The notes under the pieces are model-generated. The model worked only from the letters and a program-made list of their open reading frames with translations. It was not told the origin of the DNA and searched no databases. A stretch of DNA of 64,000 nt from assembly GCA_917880885.1 (NCBI GenBank), contig OU862915.1, positions 33,178,676 to 33,242,675 on the forward strand. Direction: 5' to 3'. This document shows, piece by piece, positions 1 to 10,773 of this stretch. The translations under genes were made by a program, and so were the position numbers. The number at the start of each line of letters is the position of its first letter. Positions within the stretch are counted from its first letter, which is position 1. This DNA is from Limnephilus marmoratus (Eukaryota > Arthropoda > Insecta > Trichoptera > Limnephilidae).

Positions 1-1167
1 AACCAATGCATGTGGTACGGTGCGGAAGACACGAAAAGGCGAAATTTAATAAACTTAAAAAGGGTGAAATGAAAGCACAACATAGTGGACCTCTGTTGGC
101 TTTTAAGTGGTGCGATAAAAGAGAAGTTCACATGCTAACAACCTTACATGACGACTCCATGGACATGACGGGAAAAGTTGATTGGAAAACTCGTCAACCA
201 ATTATGAAACCCAAGTGCGTTCTAGACTATAATAAGTGTATGGGTTCTGTTGACAAAGTGGACTTGATGTTAAGTAGTATTAATTGCCTGCGAAAAACAA
301 TTAAGTGGTATAAAAAAGTGGCCTTCCATATTATTGATCTATATTTATTGAACTCTCATATAGCTTTTAAATCAATTACAAATAAAAATGTTAGTTTAGC
401 AGATTTCCAATTAGCCGTAATACGACAATTGTTGCAAAAATATCATACAACTTCCTGATCTGAGCCTCATTCTCGCTCTTCACACCATTACCTCTGAGAC
501 TAACTGCTAAGGCATTAGCAAAACATATGCCCCACCCAATAAAGGGAAATAATTCTCAAAAACTTCACAGAGCCTGCCGAGTGTGCGCCATTTCTAAAAA
601 AAGGAAAATGTCCCAGTATAAATGCCCAGAGTTTGATGTGACATTGTGTGTGTGGCCATGTTTTAGAAACTACCACGAAAAACAAATCTTTCGTGTTAAG
701 TTTTTATTAAAACTTTAATTGTTAGTAGATATAATAATAAAAATAATAGTGTTTTGATGATATCGGCGCAGTGGTCCACATCCCATCAGGCTGGGTAAGT
801 AACTACTATAAACAATATAGAGATTTATAGCTGAAGTGGTAGGTTTTGATTTTCAAAGTGAGTACCGCGTGTAAGAGTGTAATTTTCGGTACATTTGATC
901 ACGGTGAAAAGGTTAAGTGTCAACCTTATATATTCATTTTGTCTCCAGATATTACCTCTACTAGGACAGTTAAAGATAAAAATGTCACTTTATCAAGTAT
1001 TGTATTGTCTAAGTTTTGGCTCTCACAAAAAAATATTTATATTTATTGAAGTTTCTTGTTAGCCCCTTTGGGTTAAGTAATATATTATTTATTTTATCGG
1101 TTAAATTAGTAAAAATTGCAGTGGATTTTTCGCACAAACCATGAAAAATAAGCTGGGATCAAAAGGG
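1..1167 (+). mobile_element. piggyBac-like element, 3' part, ending at TTAA
   Basis: The region contains the transposase tail and about 450 bp of AT-rich 3' sequence. It ends in GATCAAAAGGG directly followed by TTAA at 1168-1171, the expected terminus and target of piggyBac. The left end is outside the window, so the paired TTAA and terminal repeat cannot be checked. An earlier GGGTTAA near 1068 is an alternative end. The site at 1167 is preferred because the sequence beyond it is a tandem repeat whose other copies also carry TTAAA at this point. Confidence 0.65.
6..718 (+). pseudogene. piggyBac-like transposase, C-terminal remnant
   Basis: Two open stretches in different frames (6-458 and 527-718) together read like the end of a piggyBac transposase. 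The first carries the family's late-domain signature GSVDKVDLMLS, followed by a WYKKVAFHIIDLYLLNS segment. The second carries a Cys-rich tail (CRVCAISKK, then CPEFDVTLCVWPCFRNYH), which is the zinc-binding C-terminal domain of these enzymes. The family cuts and pastes DNA at TTAA. The N-terminal part and the catalytic Asp region lie left of the window. The frame change between the two parts is either a lesion or a small intron; I favour a lesion. A domesticated copy cannot be excluded, but the intact element end at 1167 argues for an ordinary transposon. Confidence 0.82.
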
Positions 1168-1545
1168 TTAAAACTCTTCAAGTAAACCGAATTGGGGAAG
1201 AAATCTCCAACATTACATACGGAGGAAAAAATTCAAATCGATTGGAGAATCAAAAAAGATATTTTGCACCAACATTCGGAAAAAAGGTGTTAAACTCTTC
1301 AAGTAAACTGAATTGGGGGAGAAATCTTCAACATTACATAAAGAAGCAAAAAATACCTCTTTAATGAATCGACTGGAGAATCAACAAAGATATTTTGCAC
1401 CAACATTCGGATGGAAGGGGTTAAAACTCTTCAAGTAAACTGAATTGGGGGAGAAATCTCCAATATTACATATGTATAGAGACAAAAATACAAATCGATT
1501 GGAGAATCAACAAAGATATTTTGCACCACCATTCACATATTTAGT
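1168..1545. repeat. Tandem repeat, ~121-132 bp period, 3 copies
   Basis: The phrase AAACTCTTCAAGTAAACYG begins at 1171, 1292 and 1424. The shared parts AATTGGGGGAGAAATC and ATATTTTGCACCAACATTCG follow each time. The periods of 121 and 132 bp differ by a small insertion. No coding pattern is evident. Confidence 0.8.
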
Positions 1546-2137
1546 TAACACTTATTTTCCTGAGGTATTCACTGCCAAAGTTACACCAACATTCTTCTAC
1601 TGGATGATGAAGAAGCACTTTTTTAGATGAAGTTTCCATGTTGATTTTAATTCTTTGATTCCGCTTACCAGTCTGCTACTTCCCGCAATGATTCCGTTGG
1701 CTTGAAGTGCTATCTGCTTTCCTCTGACATGTGTAGACAGTGACAGCCCGCTTCAATCCAGGGGCTGAAATGAAACAATCATTAACTATATATATATATC
1801 AGTGTTTCATAACCGTATTGAAAAAAACGCCCCCTTTACCACAGTAAAATTATCCAGCGCCCCCCTCCCCTCCCTTTACTTTTTGTTAAATAATCTTGAA
1901 GAACTCCATTTCATTTGATAATGAAAATTAAAAAAAAAAGTCACTGGAAACCAAAATGCAATCTAAAGGTTTTACTACAAAATGTATCTATGATTAAAGT
2001 TTATCAGGTATGTTCCTTAACACCAGTATAATTAATTACGATACAAGTATCAGTAGATAAAGTACTTACAGCAACATCTTTCATCTGAGCTCCCAAAGCA
2101 GCATCTGGTCTGTGAAATCAGGAACTTGTCCAGTTTC
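1546..2137. other. No gene seen; hAT-like scrap
   Basis: AT-rich sequence without a supportable ORF. Around 1795-1870 a stretch with AAAAACGCCCCC and CCAGCGCCCCCC resembles the C-rich ends of the hAT element at 8786-13144 and may be a decayed copy. A short TA run lies near 1787. Confidence 0.4.
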
Positions 2138-3655
2138 ATCTTCCAGTCAGAAGTTAGTTTTCATTGCAACCATCAACACCATAACCATAGAACAGGCGAA
2201 TAAAGCTGCACTCAATCAAGCTCGTTCTTGTCAGAAAGTAACTCCTTTGTTTGGAAAAGATTCATATTTAAATCTGTTCATTGGAAGTTCACTATCATCG
2301 CAGCTATCAAAACATAGCAGAGGCGAATGAAACTGCACCCAACCAAGCTTGTGCTTGTTAGAAAGTTACTCCTTTGTTTGACTATTATTCATTTTTATAT
2401 ATATTCATCTTCTAGTCAGATGTTGGCTATCATTGCAGACATCAAAACCATAGCATGGGCGAATGAAACTGCAAGCAATCAAGCTCAATCTTCTCAGAAG
2501 GTACTTATCTTCAAATATATTGATCTTCTAGTCGGAAGTTGGCTATTATCGCAGCCATCAAAACCAAAGCATGGGCGAATAAAACTCCATCCAATCAAGC
2601 TCGTTCTTCTCAGAAGGTAAGTCCTTTGTTTCGTAATGATTCATTTTCAAATCTATTCATCTTCTAGTCGGAATTTGGCAATCATTGCAGTGATCCAACA
2701 TAGGCAGATCAAACTGCACCCAACCAAGCTCATGCTTCTCAGATGTTAATTCCTGTTTGGCAACACACCTTTAAATCCATTTATAATCAAGTTGGTGATA
2801 ATCACAGCGATTAACACAGGCGGATAAAACTGCACCCAATTAAGCTCGTGCTTCTCAGATGGTAACTCCTTTGGCAATGATTCATCTTTAAATCCATTTA
2901 CATTCTAATCGGAAGTTGGCAGTGATCGCAGCGATCAACACAGGCGGATGAAACTGCACCCAATCAAGCTCGTGCTTCTCAGATGGTAACTCCTTTGGCA
3001 ATGATTTGTCTTTAAATCCATTTATCTTCTAGTCGGAAGTTGGCAATGATCACAGCGATCAACACAGGCAGATGAAACTACTCCCAATCAAGCTCGTGCT
3101 TCTCAGATGGTAACTCCTTTGTTTGGCAATGATTCATCTTTAAATCCATTTACATTCTAATCGGAAGTTGGCAGTGATCGCAGCGATCAACACAGGCAGA
3201 TTAAACTACTCCCAATCAAGCTCATGCTTCTCAGATGGTAACTCCTTTGTTTGGCAATGATTTATCGTTTAATCCATTTACATTCTAATCGGAAGTTGGC
3301 AATCATCGCAGCGATCAACACAGGCAGATTAAACTACTCCCAATCAATCTCGTGCTTCTCAGATGGTAACTCCTTTGTTTGGCAATGATATATCGTTAAA
3401 TCCATTTACATTCTAATCGGAAGTTGGCAGTCATCGCAGCGATCAACACAGGCGGATGTAACTGCATCCTATCAAGCTCGTGCTTCTCAGATGTTAACTC
3501 CTTTGTTTGGCAATGATTCATCTTTAAATCCATTTACATTCTAGTAGGAAGTTGGCAATCATTGCAGCGATCAATACAGGCAGATGAAACTGCACCCAAT
3601 CAAGCTCGAGCTTCTCAGATGGTAACTCCTTTCTGATGATGATCCATCTTCAAAT
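2138..3655. repeat. Minisatellite array, ~115-145 bp units, about 12 copies
   Basis: Each unit carries ATCTTCTAGTCGGAAGTTGG, then ATCATTGCAGCGATCAACA, GGCRGATGAAACTGCACCC, CAATCAAGCTCGTGCTTCTC, AGATGGTAACTCCTTTG and a spacer ending in TTTAAATCCATTTA. Units in the right half (about 2760-3650) are much more alike than the left-hand units (2138-2650). The short ORFs at 2112-2330 and 2327-2620 are simply these repeats read in frame and carry no recognisable domain. Confidence 0.9.
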
Positions 3656-3977
3656 CTAGAAAATAAATAAAGCAAAACAGCTCAGCAAAGATGAGCACAG
3701 TGGTAAATGGTGACAAGATGCAAGAATATGTACCAGAACCTAGATGTGTTACATTCTATCCCTGAATCTACTCCTACAGAGAAATTAGTTGTTGCAATGA
3801 CCATCTCCGTGGCCAAGAGATTAAGATTCTTTACGAATCCAAAGGTTATTAATCCACCTTAAATTACTATAAAATATCCAGCATATTAGCGGTTCAATCC
3901 AGAATGGTAGATTCCCTGGGTATTATCCTGGTGAAAGACCACCATTCAGAAGCTTTTTTTTGCTTGAAATGGCAATA

Positions 3978-4200
3978 GCATGGTCGATCGATATAGGTTT
4001 TATCGAAAATGTCGGTAACTTGCGATCGCTCCCGAGCACGACTGCAGGCCGCTAATGAATAAATAATAGTTTACGTCAAATATATTTGTAACCCCTAGTC
4101 ATTATGAACTATTTTTTGTTCGTTAGAGGTCTGCAGTCGTGCTCGGGAGCGATGGCAAGTTACCGATATTTTCGACAAAATCTATATCGATCGACCATGC
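3978..4200. mobile_element. Foldback MITE, TA-flanked
   Basis: The left arm begins GCATGGTCGATCGATATAG and the right end is its reverse complement, CTATATCGATCGACCATGC. TA dinucleotides sit immediately outside at 3976-3977 and 4201-4202. The arms run about 80 bp with small differences, through TCGCTCCCGAGCACGACTGCA and its complement, around a ~45-bp centre. The size, lack of coding sequence and TA target suggest a Tc1/mariner-mobilised MITE. Confidence 0.8.
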
Positions 4201-4202
4201 TA

Positions 4203-6040
4203 GCACCCCTGATCTGGACAGTCAGGTACTTCCCCCCCCCCCCCCCTCCCACCTTCCTTTACCCTATTTCGTTCCTCTTAGCATCACAACATAAAATTGG
4301 GGATGCCATAGTCGCGCTGGCCCTGGACAGTTAAAAAACTCAAATGATATTAAAAAAATTGAAGTAAATTAAATATGCATGTACTTACAGAAACCATTTT
4401 AAATTTTCTTCTTGCACGGGAAGCTTAACGGGAATTTTCCGAGATCTAAAACAAAAACCATTAATAACATTATTAACAACAGGAAGTTAAAGGGAATGGT
4501 AGAAGAAGTCGGGGATGTCCAAGATAAATGTGTGGGAACTTCAGTAGGGTTTTGCTAAGAATCACAATATAGAGTACATTGTATGAATATGCAATAAAGC
4601 AATGAGTGTATGCCAAGGTGGTGGTTTGGTAGTCTACCCTCTCTGCCTACCTCTGCAGACAAATGGTGTGATGGTCAGTTAATTACAATCATATTATTAT
4701 TTTACAAAGAACATGAAAATTTTCACAGTACCAGATATAATTATTATGTAGTAGTATTGGTTAATAATATAGTTTGAATACAGAAAGAATTTGTTCATTT
4801 AGTTGATTTTTTTAAGGTGTGCAGTAGCATTGGTTAACAATATCGGCAACGCCAGGAAACACAGTCCCACCCAATAAAAACTGCCGATAGCACATTTCTT
4901 ATATTTAAATATCTTTGGTATAAATCGATATATTAACCCGACATTTGCCGTTTGTGCACCGGTGTGTTTGAGATTTTACACGCGATTTTGACCCTTATGT
5001 ATAAAGAAAGTGTATGAAGAACACGGTCAGAATCGCTTGCTCTATTATCGCCCTTTACCATAGAGAAAACCGCAATGCGCCTGGTCACTCCAAATAATTT
5101 ATATTAATAATTTACCGGAGCGCGGGAATGTGCGCAGTTCTTGCGCATGCGCGGGAAAAATTCCTTCATCTACGATTTTGACCCTTCTATGTACAAAATT
5201 TGTCAAGGACAGTGTCAAGAATCGCTGGACACGAAATGTCATTGGGTGTCATGGATGCCGCGTCGTAATTGGTGGTGCTTTTTGCTGGCCTACCCTGGCA
5301 AACAACAGGTTAAACCTTAGTGGAATTTTAGATTTTTTTTTACCTTTAAAATTTTGAACTTTATGAACGACACAAATGTCAGTCTATAAGATTTTATTCA
5401 AATTTTTTATGAAGTTTTTGACAAAGGCAAATATTTGGCGCATTAGTCACTTCAATATATGTATGCATATGTGTTATTTTAAAAAGCTCACTGCTACACT
5501 AGGTTAGAATTATTTTGTATGTGTTATATATGGGATACCACAATTCTGCTAAGGGTTAATGAAAAAAATATTCAAGGTAAACTTTCATTAGATGAAAAAT
5601 TCATATTCTCAGAACAGACAAATCAGAGTATTGGCTCCCCCTCCCTGCCTACAAACTATAAGAAATACACATACTTTTGAAACTGATCACGCGCCATCTA
5701 TTGAAAAATGCATATATATAAATTTCATAATGCCAGAGATCACTGTTATGTATAGAAACCTTCACAGGCACAACAATTCCCCAAAGTTTCATCACAATTG
5801 GGTGAATGGTTAGGAAATAATTTCATAATGCTAGAGCTCAACATTATATAGAAACCACCGCGGGCTTGGGCACAAAAATCACCAGATTCATTGAAAAAAT
5901 GGTATACAAACGTATAGGGAACAAACAACACAAGAAACATTTATTTATGAAAAGAAAAACATTGCATTTGTTTCTACCACCAATTAGCATCTACAGTAAT
6001 ATTATGTATAAAAAAAATTCAAGAGGTAATAAATACTATG
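4203..6040. other. No gene seen; unassigned repeats
   Basis: AT-rich sequence with no convincing ORF. The phrase CGATTTTGACCCTT followed by AGAATCGCT occurs at about 4983 and 5172, an imperfect ~190-bp direct duplication. A poly-C run lies at 4233-4246. TTTCATAATGCCAGAG and TTTCATAATGCTAGAG at about 5724 and 5821 mark another short duplication. Confidence 0.4.
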
Positions 6041-6046
6041 TATTAC

Positions 6047-6420
6047 TGCCTGGTTCCCGGCATGCATTGCAATACCATATTCAAAGAAATAAATTGTTTC
6101 TCCTTGCATGTCCTTTCCTGTGCGTTCCGCATTCCCCTTCCCCTCCGCGTTACCCTTCCACCTTCCCCGCCTACCCTCTACCGCTCCCCGTCCCAACCCC
6201 CCTCCCGCGTTCCATATATTCAGTCCCAATACATTCAGTTTTCAACAAGCTCGTGTGCCACCTATTACAATATTTTTATTAAAATTTTCATTTTTCATGT
6301 ATTCATTTTTGTATATTATAAGAACAATCAATCTAATTTGGTACCTAGGTACCTATTTAACCTATTTAAAATATTTAATAGGTACCTATTTAAAATATCT
6401 ATAATTTAAAAATCCATAGA
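6047..6420 (-). mobile_element. Helitron-like fragment A (minus)
   Basis: The stretch starts with GGTTCCCGGCATGCATTGCAA, a mutated form of the 3'-terminal hairpin of the Helitrons at 11357 and 26223. It then runs through the same AAAGAAATAAATTGTTTCTCC and a C-rich tract to GGTACCTATTTAAAATATC. The CTAG end is damaged and the TC end is missing. The proline-rich ORFs here are readings of the C-rich tract. Confidence 0.65.
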
Positions 6421-6522
6421 CAATTCTTTTGTTGCAAAAAAAAAAAACAGCTGCCTGCCAAATTCACAATAATGAATTCCAGTAAAAATATTATGACTTT
6501 AAAAAAATATGTTCATATAGGC

Positions 6523-7503
6523 CAGGGGTTCCCAAAGTGTGCGCCGTAGAAAGTAAAGAGGGGCGCCGTGAGTCAATCCTTATCATTATTCGAAACCAGA
6601 AATATTCGCGCATCTTTAAAGAACATAGGTACATACTCGTCGCCGTCGCTCACTCGCCGAAAAGTACCTACGTGCTTGAAAACCGTTGATACCCTACCCA
6701 TCCCACGACTGCTTGCTCGCAATGTCCGTTTACTTAATTGTATAAATATGCGTCATCTAATAAACTGGTTGTATGACAAGACCTGATGGCCCTTTTCACG
6801 GAACACCTATCGAAGCTCAACGAATGGTTTTCGAAGTACTTTGCAGATGATGATGTCCAATAATTTGCGTGGATCCAAGACGCTTTCCGTGCACAAGCTC
6901 CGCCAGGATTCACAACACAAGAGCAAGAGAGTCTCTTGCGACAACAACCTCAAAACTAGATTCACCAGTTCCGATTTGGTCGAGTTTTGGATATCGATTC
7001 AAAATGAATATGCAAATTTAACTTCCAAAGCTTTAAAATTTTTCATTCGTTTGCCACGGCATATATATGTGAAGCTGGATTTTCAGCTGTCGCTGTAATC
7101 AAGAACAAAATGCTCAAAGATCAATGTGGAGCAAGAAATGAGAGTAGCAGTCTAAAGTCTTAATCCCCGCTTTTAAAAACTGTGCGGAAATCATCAAGCT
7201 CACCCGTCACATTGATTTGACTGAGTAACTATCGTATTTTATTTTTTTCTTAAGTCTTTTTTGTTGTTCTCTGTTCCAATTCTGAATTCTTATAATTATA
7301 ATAAAACTCAATTTCATAATGTGGATGTATTAATTTTTGTGCCTATCTACCCAACTACTATTATTGTAGGTACCTATTTCTTTCAACTATAATGTATTAT
7401 ATAGTCACTATGTATATTCCATATAGCTTACTAAAGTAGGGCGCCGTGACAAAATACTAAAATTGTAAGTGGGCCGCTGGCTGAAAAAGATTGGAAACCC
7501 CTG
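6523..7503 (+). mobile_element. hAT element with perfect 8-bp TSD
   Basis: The termini are CAGGGGTTCCCAAAGTG and, on the other strand, CAGGGGTTTCCAATCTTT, typical hAT ends. The 8-bp target duplication ATATAGGC is exact at 6515-6522 and 7504-7511. Inside is a decayed transposase. Around 7045-7140 the reading TAYMCEAGFSAVAVIKNKML matches the hAT C-terminal dimerisation segment of the ZBED/FAM200-like type. About 6790-6900 reads EHLSKLNEWFSKYFADDDVQ followed by a stop. Several stops and frame changes plus loss of the catalytic core make it non-autonomous. Confidence 0.9.
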
Positions 7504-7634
7504 ATATAGGCTATGTACGCACTAGCGGCCAGCCGCGTAGGCGGTCAACCGCGTGGCTAGCCGCCAACTAACGAACCGCTTCACGCGGTTTAACCGCAGT
7601 AGGCATAAAACTGCGTTGTATTGTCAGTAATAAA

Positions 7635-7890
7635 ATGGACGCCGTCGAGGTCGCTAGTGTTATTTATTTGTACCATCTATGACAGCGACGCAAGACAAAA
7701 AAATAGAAAATATTGGATTCATCCTTTACTGCAAACACGTTACGAATCTGGCCAGTTCGCAATTTGTTTTCAAGAACTGAAGAAGCATGAAGATAAATTT
7801 TTGGTTATGTTAGAATGAGTGTTGCGTCATTTGAAGAATTGCTGAAAGGACAAGATACACGGTTTCGTGATTTCGTGAAGAAAAATTAGT
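7635..7890 (+). pseudogene. Harbinger transposase N-terminal remnant
   Basis: The reading begins MDAVEVASVIYLYHL and stops. It resumes in another frame as RKYWIHPLLQTRYESGQF, then FQELKKHEDKFLVMLE, then in a further frame MSVASFEELLKGQDTRF. The order W-HP-L...R...G.F...L......F......SVASFEELL is the N-terminal signature of PIF/Harbinger transposases, which pair with a Myb/MADF partner protein. The DDE catalytic domain is absent. At least two frame changes and a stop make this a dead fragment. Confidence 0.7.
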
Positions 7891-8040
7891 GATAACACTA
7901 AGGTAAGATAAAATAATAATATTTAATTGTAGTAATGTTTTAATTTTAATTCTAATATAGATTCAACATAAAAAAGTAGCACACAACAGTATTTACTGCA
8001 TTCAAATTACTAAAATACTTAGTTTTTACAACTTTTATTG

Positions 8041-8094
8041 TTTATAAAAACCGACATGTTTCGCGAGCAACGCTCACTTTTTCATGGTTTTAAT
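8041..8094 (-). ncRNA. Degenerate hammerhead-ribozyme-like motif
   Basis: On the minus strand the order is AAAACC, a damaged first core box (CATGAAAAA where CTGATGA is expected), stem II GTGAGC-GTT-GCTCGC, intact GAAA, a tiny stem III with loop (AC-AT-GT), a cleavage-type GTC, and GGTTTTT, which pairs with AAAACC as stem I. GCTCGCGAAACATGTCGG resembles hammerhead sequences I recall from Penelope-like elements. The lesion in the first box suggests it is no longer active. Confidence 0.5.
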
Positions 8095-8096
8095 AA

Positions 8097-8141
8097 TACA
8101 ATAAATTATAATTATACACATTATAATTATAATTTATTGTA
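8097..8141. repeat. 45-bp near-perfect palindrome
   Basis: TACAATAAATTATAATTAT on the left is mirrored by the complement on the right around CACAT. It directly follows the hammerhead-like motif, which suggests a head-to-head remnant of the same element. Confidence 0.75.
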
Positions 8142-8410
8142 AGGAGAGGAAGTGAAGGATAAGGTACCTGCAAGGGGTGGGTAGGAATATGGGGGTCATT
8201 GGGTCTAGGAGTGACGAACGTATGAATCCATCCCTCCCAGTGCAGTGCAAGGCGGTGTTCCAAAAGAGTACTGCTTGAGAGGTTACAAGGTATACCTCAA
8301 CTATTCACCGATCCGGCCTGCCACGCAGCTGGTGGGCAGACACACCCGCCGCCAAGACCCGGACCCGTGAACCCTGGCACATCTGCTAAGTCATCAAATG
8401 TAACGAATCA
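8142..8410 (+). repeat. Dispersed repeat family, copy 1
   Basis: This contains AAGGGGTGGGTAGGAAT, GGAGTGACGAACGTATGAAT, CCTGCCACGCAGCTGGTGGGC and CGCCAAGACCCGGACCC. The same phrases occur on the opposite strand at 52846-53165 (GGTGGGTAGGAATCGGGTGG, TGATGGACTTATGAATCCAT). It looks like a SINE or a LINE 3' end. No clear RNA polymerase III boxes were found. Confidence 0.5.
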
Positions 8411-8990
8411 ATTGGGTTAATCTATGGATCAGGTGTTGGTTATCCAATAAATGGTTCCCGGTGCGGCGGTACCCCTACCCACCTCCCAAATTAAAATTAA
8501 TGCACGCCAAGATTTTTTTTTGTATTATCGACATATCTTTGTTTCCAAAAATATCCATTAACTCTTCCCATTGTTCTTATATGCTGCTCCTTCACAATTC
8601 CACATAGCTTAGCGTTTTTAAATTTCAACGATAAATTTTTCTGTGTCAAAATGGCTAGTGGGACAACTCAACAGCGGCTAGCAGCGAACTAAACCCCAAC
8701 CGCCTAGTGCGTACAGATATGGCGATTGCATATTAAAATAAAAACGCAGTTGGCCGCTAGTGCGCACAAGCCCATAGACTTTAGACCATAGGTTCCCAAC
8801 CTTTTTTTGCCCACCGCCCACTTTGAGAATATTTTTTTTTCTAGCGCCCCCCAACTCGTAAATCTGAAACAGCAATTGTCGTCACGATTATATTTACCAC
8901 AACGGGAGCGGGGGGGGGGGGGAGAAGATAGGATAGGGCAAGATGCGTTTTTTTTAATTTTTTTATTGTATATTTTATTTGGTGACCGGC

Positions 8991-9160
8991 CAACTCAGAA
9001 TGAAACCAACTCAGAGGCACCTCATAAAGGTCATTAAAGAGTGATGATAAAAAATATTGGTTAAGTTAATAGGTTAAGGTTACCGGCAATTTTAAAATTA
9101 TTTTTTCAAAGCTTTTAATGACCTTTCTCAGATGGTTTAATTCTGAGTTGGCATGGAACC
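8991..9160. mobile_element. MITE (GGTGACCGG family), copy 1
   Basis: It begins GGTGACCGGCCAACTCAGAA and ends TTCTGAGTTGGCATGGAACC, sharing the inverted core CCAACTCAGAAT. It is closely related to 58068-58256, where an 8-bp duplication is visible. No matching duplication is seen around this copy. Confidence 0.65.
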
Positions 9161-10002
9161 GTTCTGATTTTTTTTTACTTTGGTTTTATTGCTCAGAAAG
9201 ATTACACTTGTGCAGTAATTCACGTGACACGCTACAGTGGTATTGTAGACCAATTTCCGTGTTTCGACGTCTAACTCTCCCTTTATCCTACTTTTCTTTT
9301 TCTTTTTAACCTTTTCTACAAATTTTTAATTTAAAATTTCAAAGTTAGTGTTTAGTTTTAATGTGTTATAGATTATGATTCCTGAGTATGTAATTTCTTC
9401 TACTTCTTCAATATTTTGATTTTCTATATTTAGGCTAGTAATTTCGTTGAGTTTCTTCTCTAATACCATGAATTTACTTTTAGTTACATTTATTTTCAGT
9501 TTATTCCAAGAAAAAAAAAACTTTAATATATAATATAGAGGTATTCTTTAAAAAAAGCTTTTTTTTTACAATGCATCTTCGATATTATTTGGTATAATAT
9601 ATAAAAGTGTGTCATCAGCAAAAGTTTGACAGGCACTTCACCATATCATTAATATATATACTTAATAAATAGGAGCGGTCCCAACACAGATCCTTGGGGA
9701 ACTCCGAGGTTTACTTGTTGTTCTTCAGATATAGCATCTCCAATTTTGTTTCTTTGTTTTCTATTTTTAATTTTATTATTACTATTTCTCTGTCCACCGT
9801 TTCAAAAATACGTCTAAAATCCATGATCACTACTATTGTGATTTTCTTCTGATCCATTCTGGTTTTCCATTATGAATATTTGTTTCTAAACCCTGCTGTT
9901 TTACAAGTATGTTATTTTTTTCAATAAATTTTCTCATCTGTTCTTTAACTATCGATTCTAGTATTTGTTCATATTTAGGTTATCCATTTATTTTTCTGAG
10001 GT

Positions 10003-10129
10003 ACTCCTGGATGACTCAATGCGCCAAAATTCTTCAGAAAAACGACCTGGATGAAGGCGATACCCAGAACAGGAGAAATTACAACCTGATAACGAGAAGA
10101 GCCGACCCCAATAGCGCAAGGAACAAGAG
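10003..10129 (+). mobile_element. 127-bp LINE-tail insertion with 17-bp TSD
   Basis: Exact 17-bp direct repeats ATTTATTTTTCTGAGGT lie at 9986-10002 and 10130-10146. The enclosed 127 bp reads KTTWMKAIPRTGEI, two stops, then REEPTPIARGTRDLF, like the tail of a LINE ORF2 (W..AI......R......R). This fits a severely 5'-truncated LINE copy made by target-primed reverse transcription. No poly(A) is present. Confidence 0.7.
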
Positions 10130-10773
10130 ATTTATTTTTCTGAGGTCTTCGAAATTTTTAGCATTTATTATTTTGGGCACTAGTGTTATTGCGGAAGTTT
10201 TCCACGACTGCGGAAAAATTCCCTTTAACACAGATTAATTTATTAGTGCAACTACTTAAATTTAATTATGCAACTACTTAAATTTAATTATTCCAGACGT
10301 CATGATTTTTGCGTCATCGTATTAAATTTTTTCATATACTCACTGTTACCTGAAAATATTATTATTCTCTCTTCTTTCCGATGATTGAGAAGAAGTATCG
10401 GTGATTAATGAAATACTCTTATTTTGTTTTCGACACTTAGTATTAAATTTGGCTATTTTAGTTTTATCATCTTCAACTCCATCGGGAACCGAACTTCCTT
10501 AATGTTTTCCCTCTGTTTGCCACTTATAATTTCTTTAAGTGTAGCCCACATTTTTCTTGAATCTCTTTGAGAGGTAATAATTTTTAGCCTAGAATACGAA
10601 TTTTTGGTATGTTTTATTTCTGTACCTATACATGTTTCTAAGTTTCTTATAGGTTTCCCACCTTTCTTCTGGAAATTGTATTTTACAGGTTTTATAAGCT
10701 GTATCCCTTTGAATTTTTAGGTAGGGTAGGGATTTCGTAGGTATACTATTTATTTGTATCTTTTAATATACTA

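Larger units (their letters stand above)
7509..8772 (+). mobile_element. PIF/Harbinger element, internally deleted
   Basis: The left end GTACGCACTAGCGGCCA and the right end TGGCCGCTAGTGCGCAC are inverted copies lying in longer imperfect repeats (GGCTATG... against GGGCTTG...). ATA lies outside both ends and could be the 3-bp duplication. The first three bases of the element (GGC) are at 6520-6522, because the hAT at 6523-7503 inserted there. A transposase remnant lies at 7635-7890. A dispersed repeat and a hammerhead-like motif were added later at 8041-8410. Confidence 0.75.

Noticed and set aside
2112..2620. Two ORFs with repeated SNQAQSSQKV-like segments
   Set aside because: Direct translation of the minisatellite; later units contain stops in the same frame.
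4985..5240. Transposon ends suggested by the CGATTTTGACCCTT duplication
   Set aside because: It is a direct, not inverted, imperfect repeat, and no target duplication was found.
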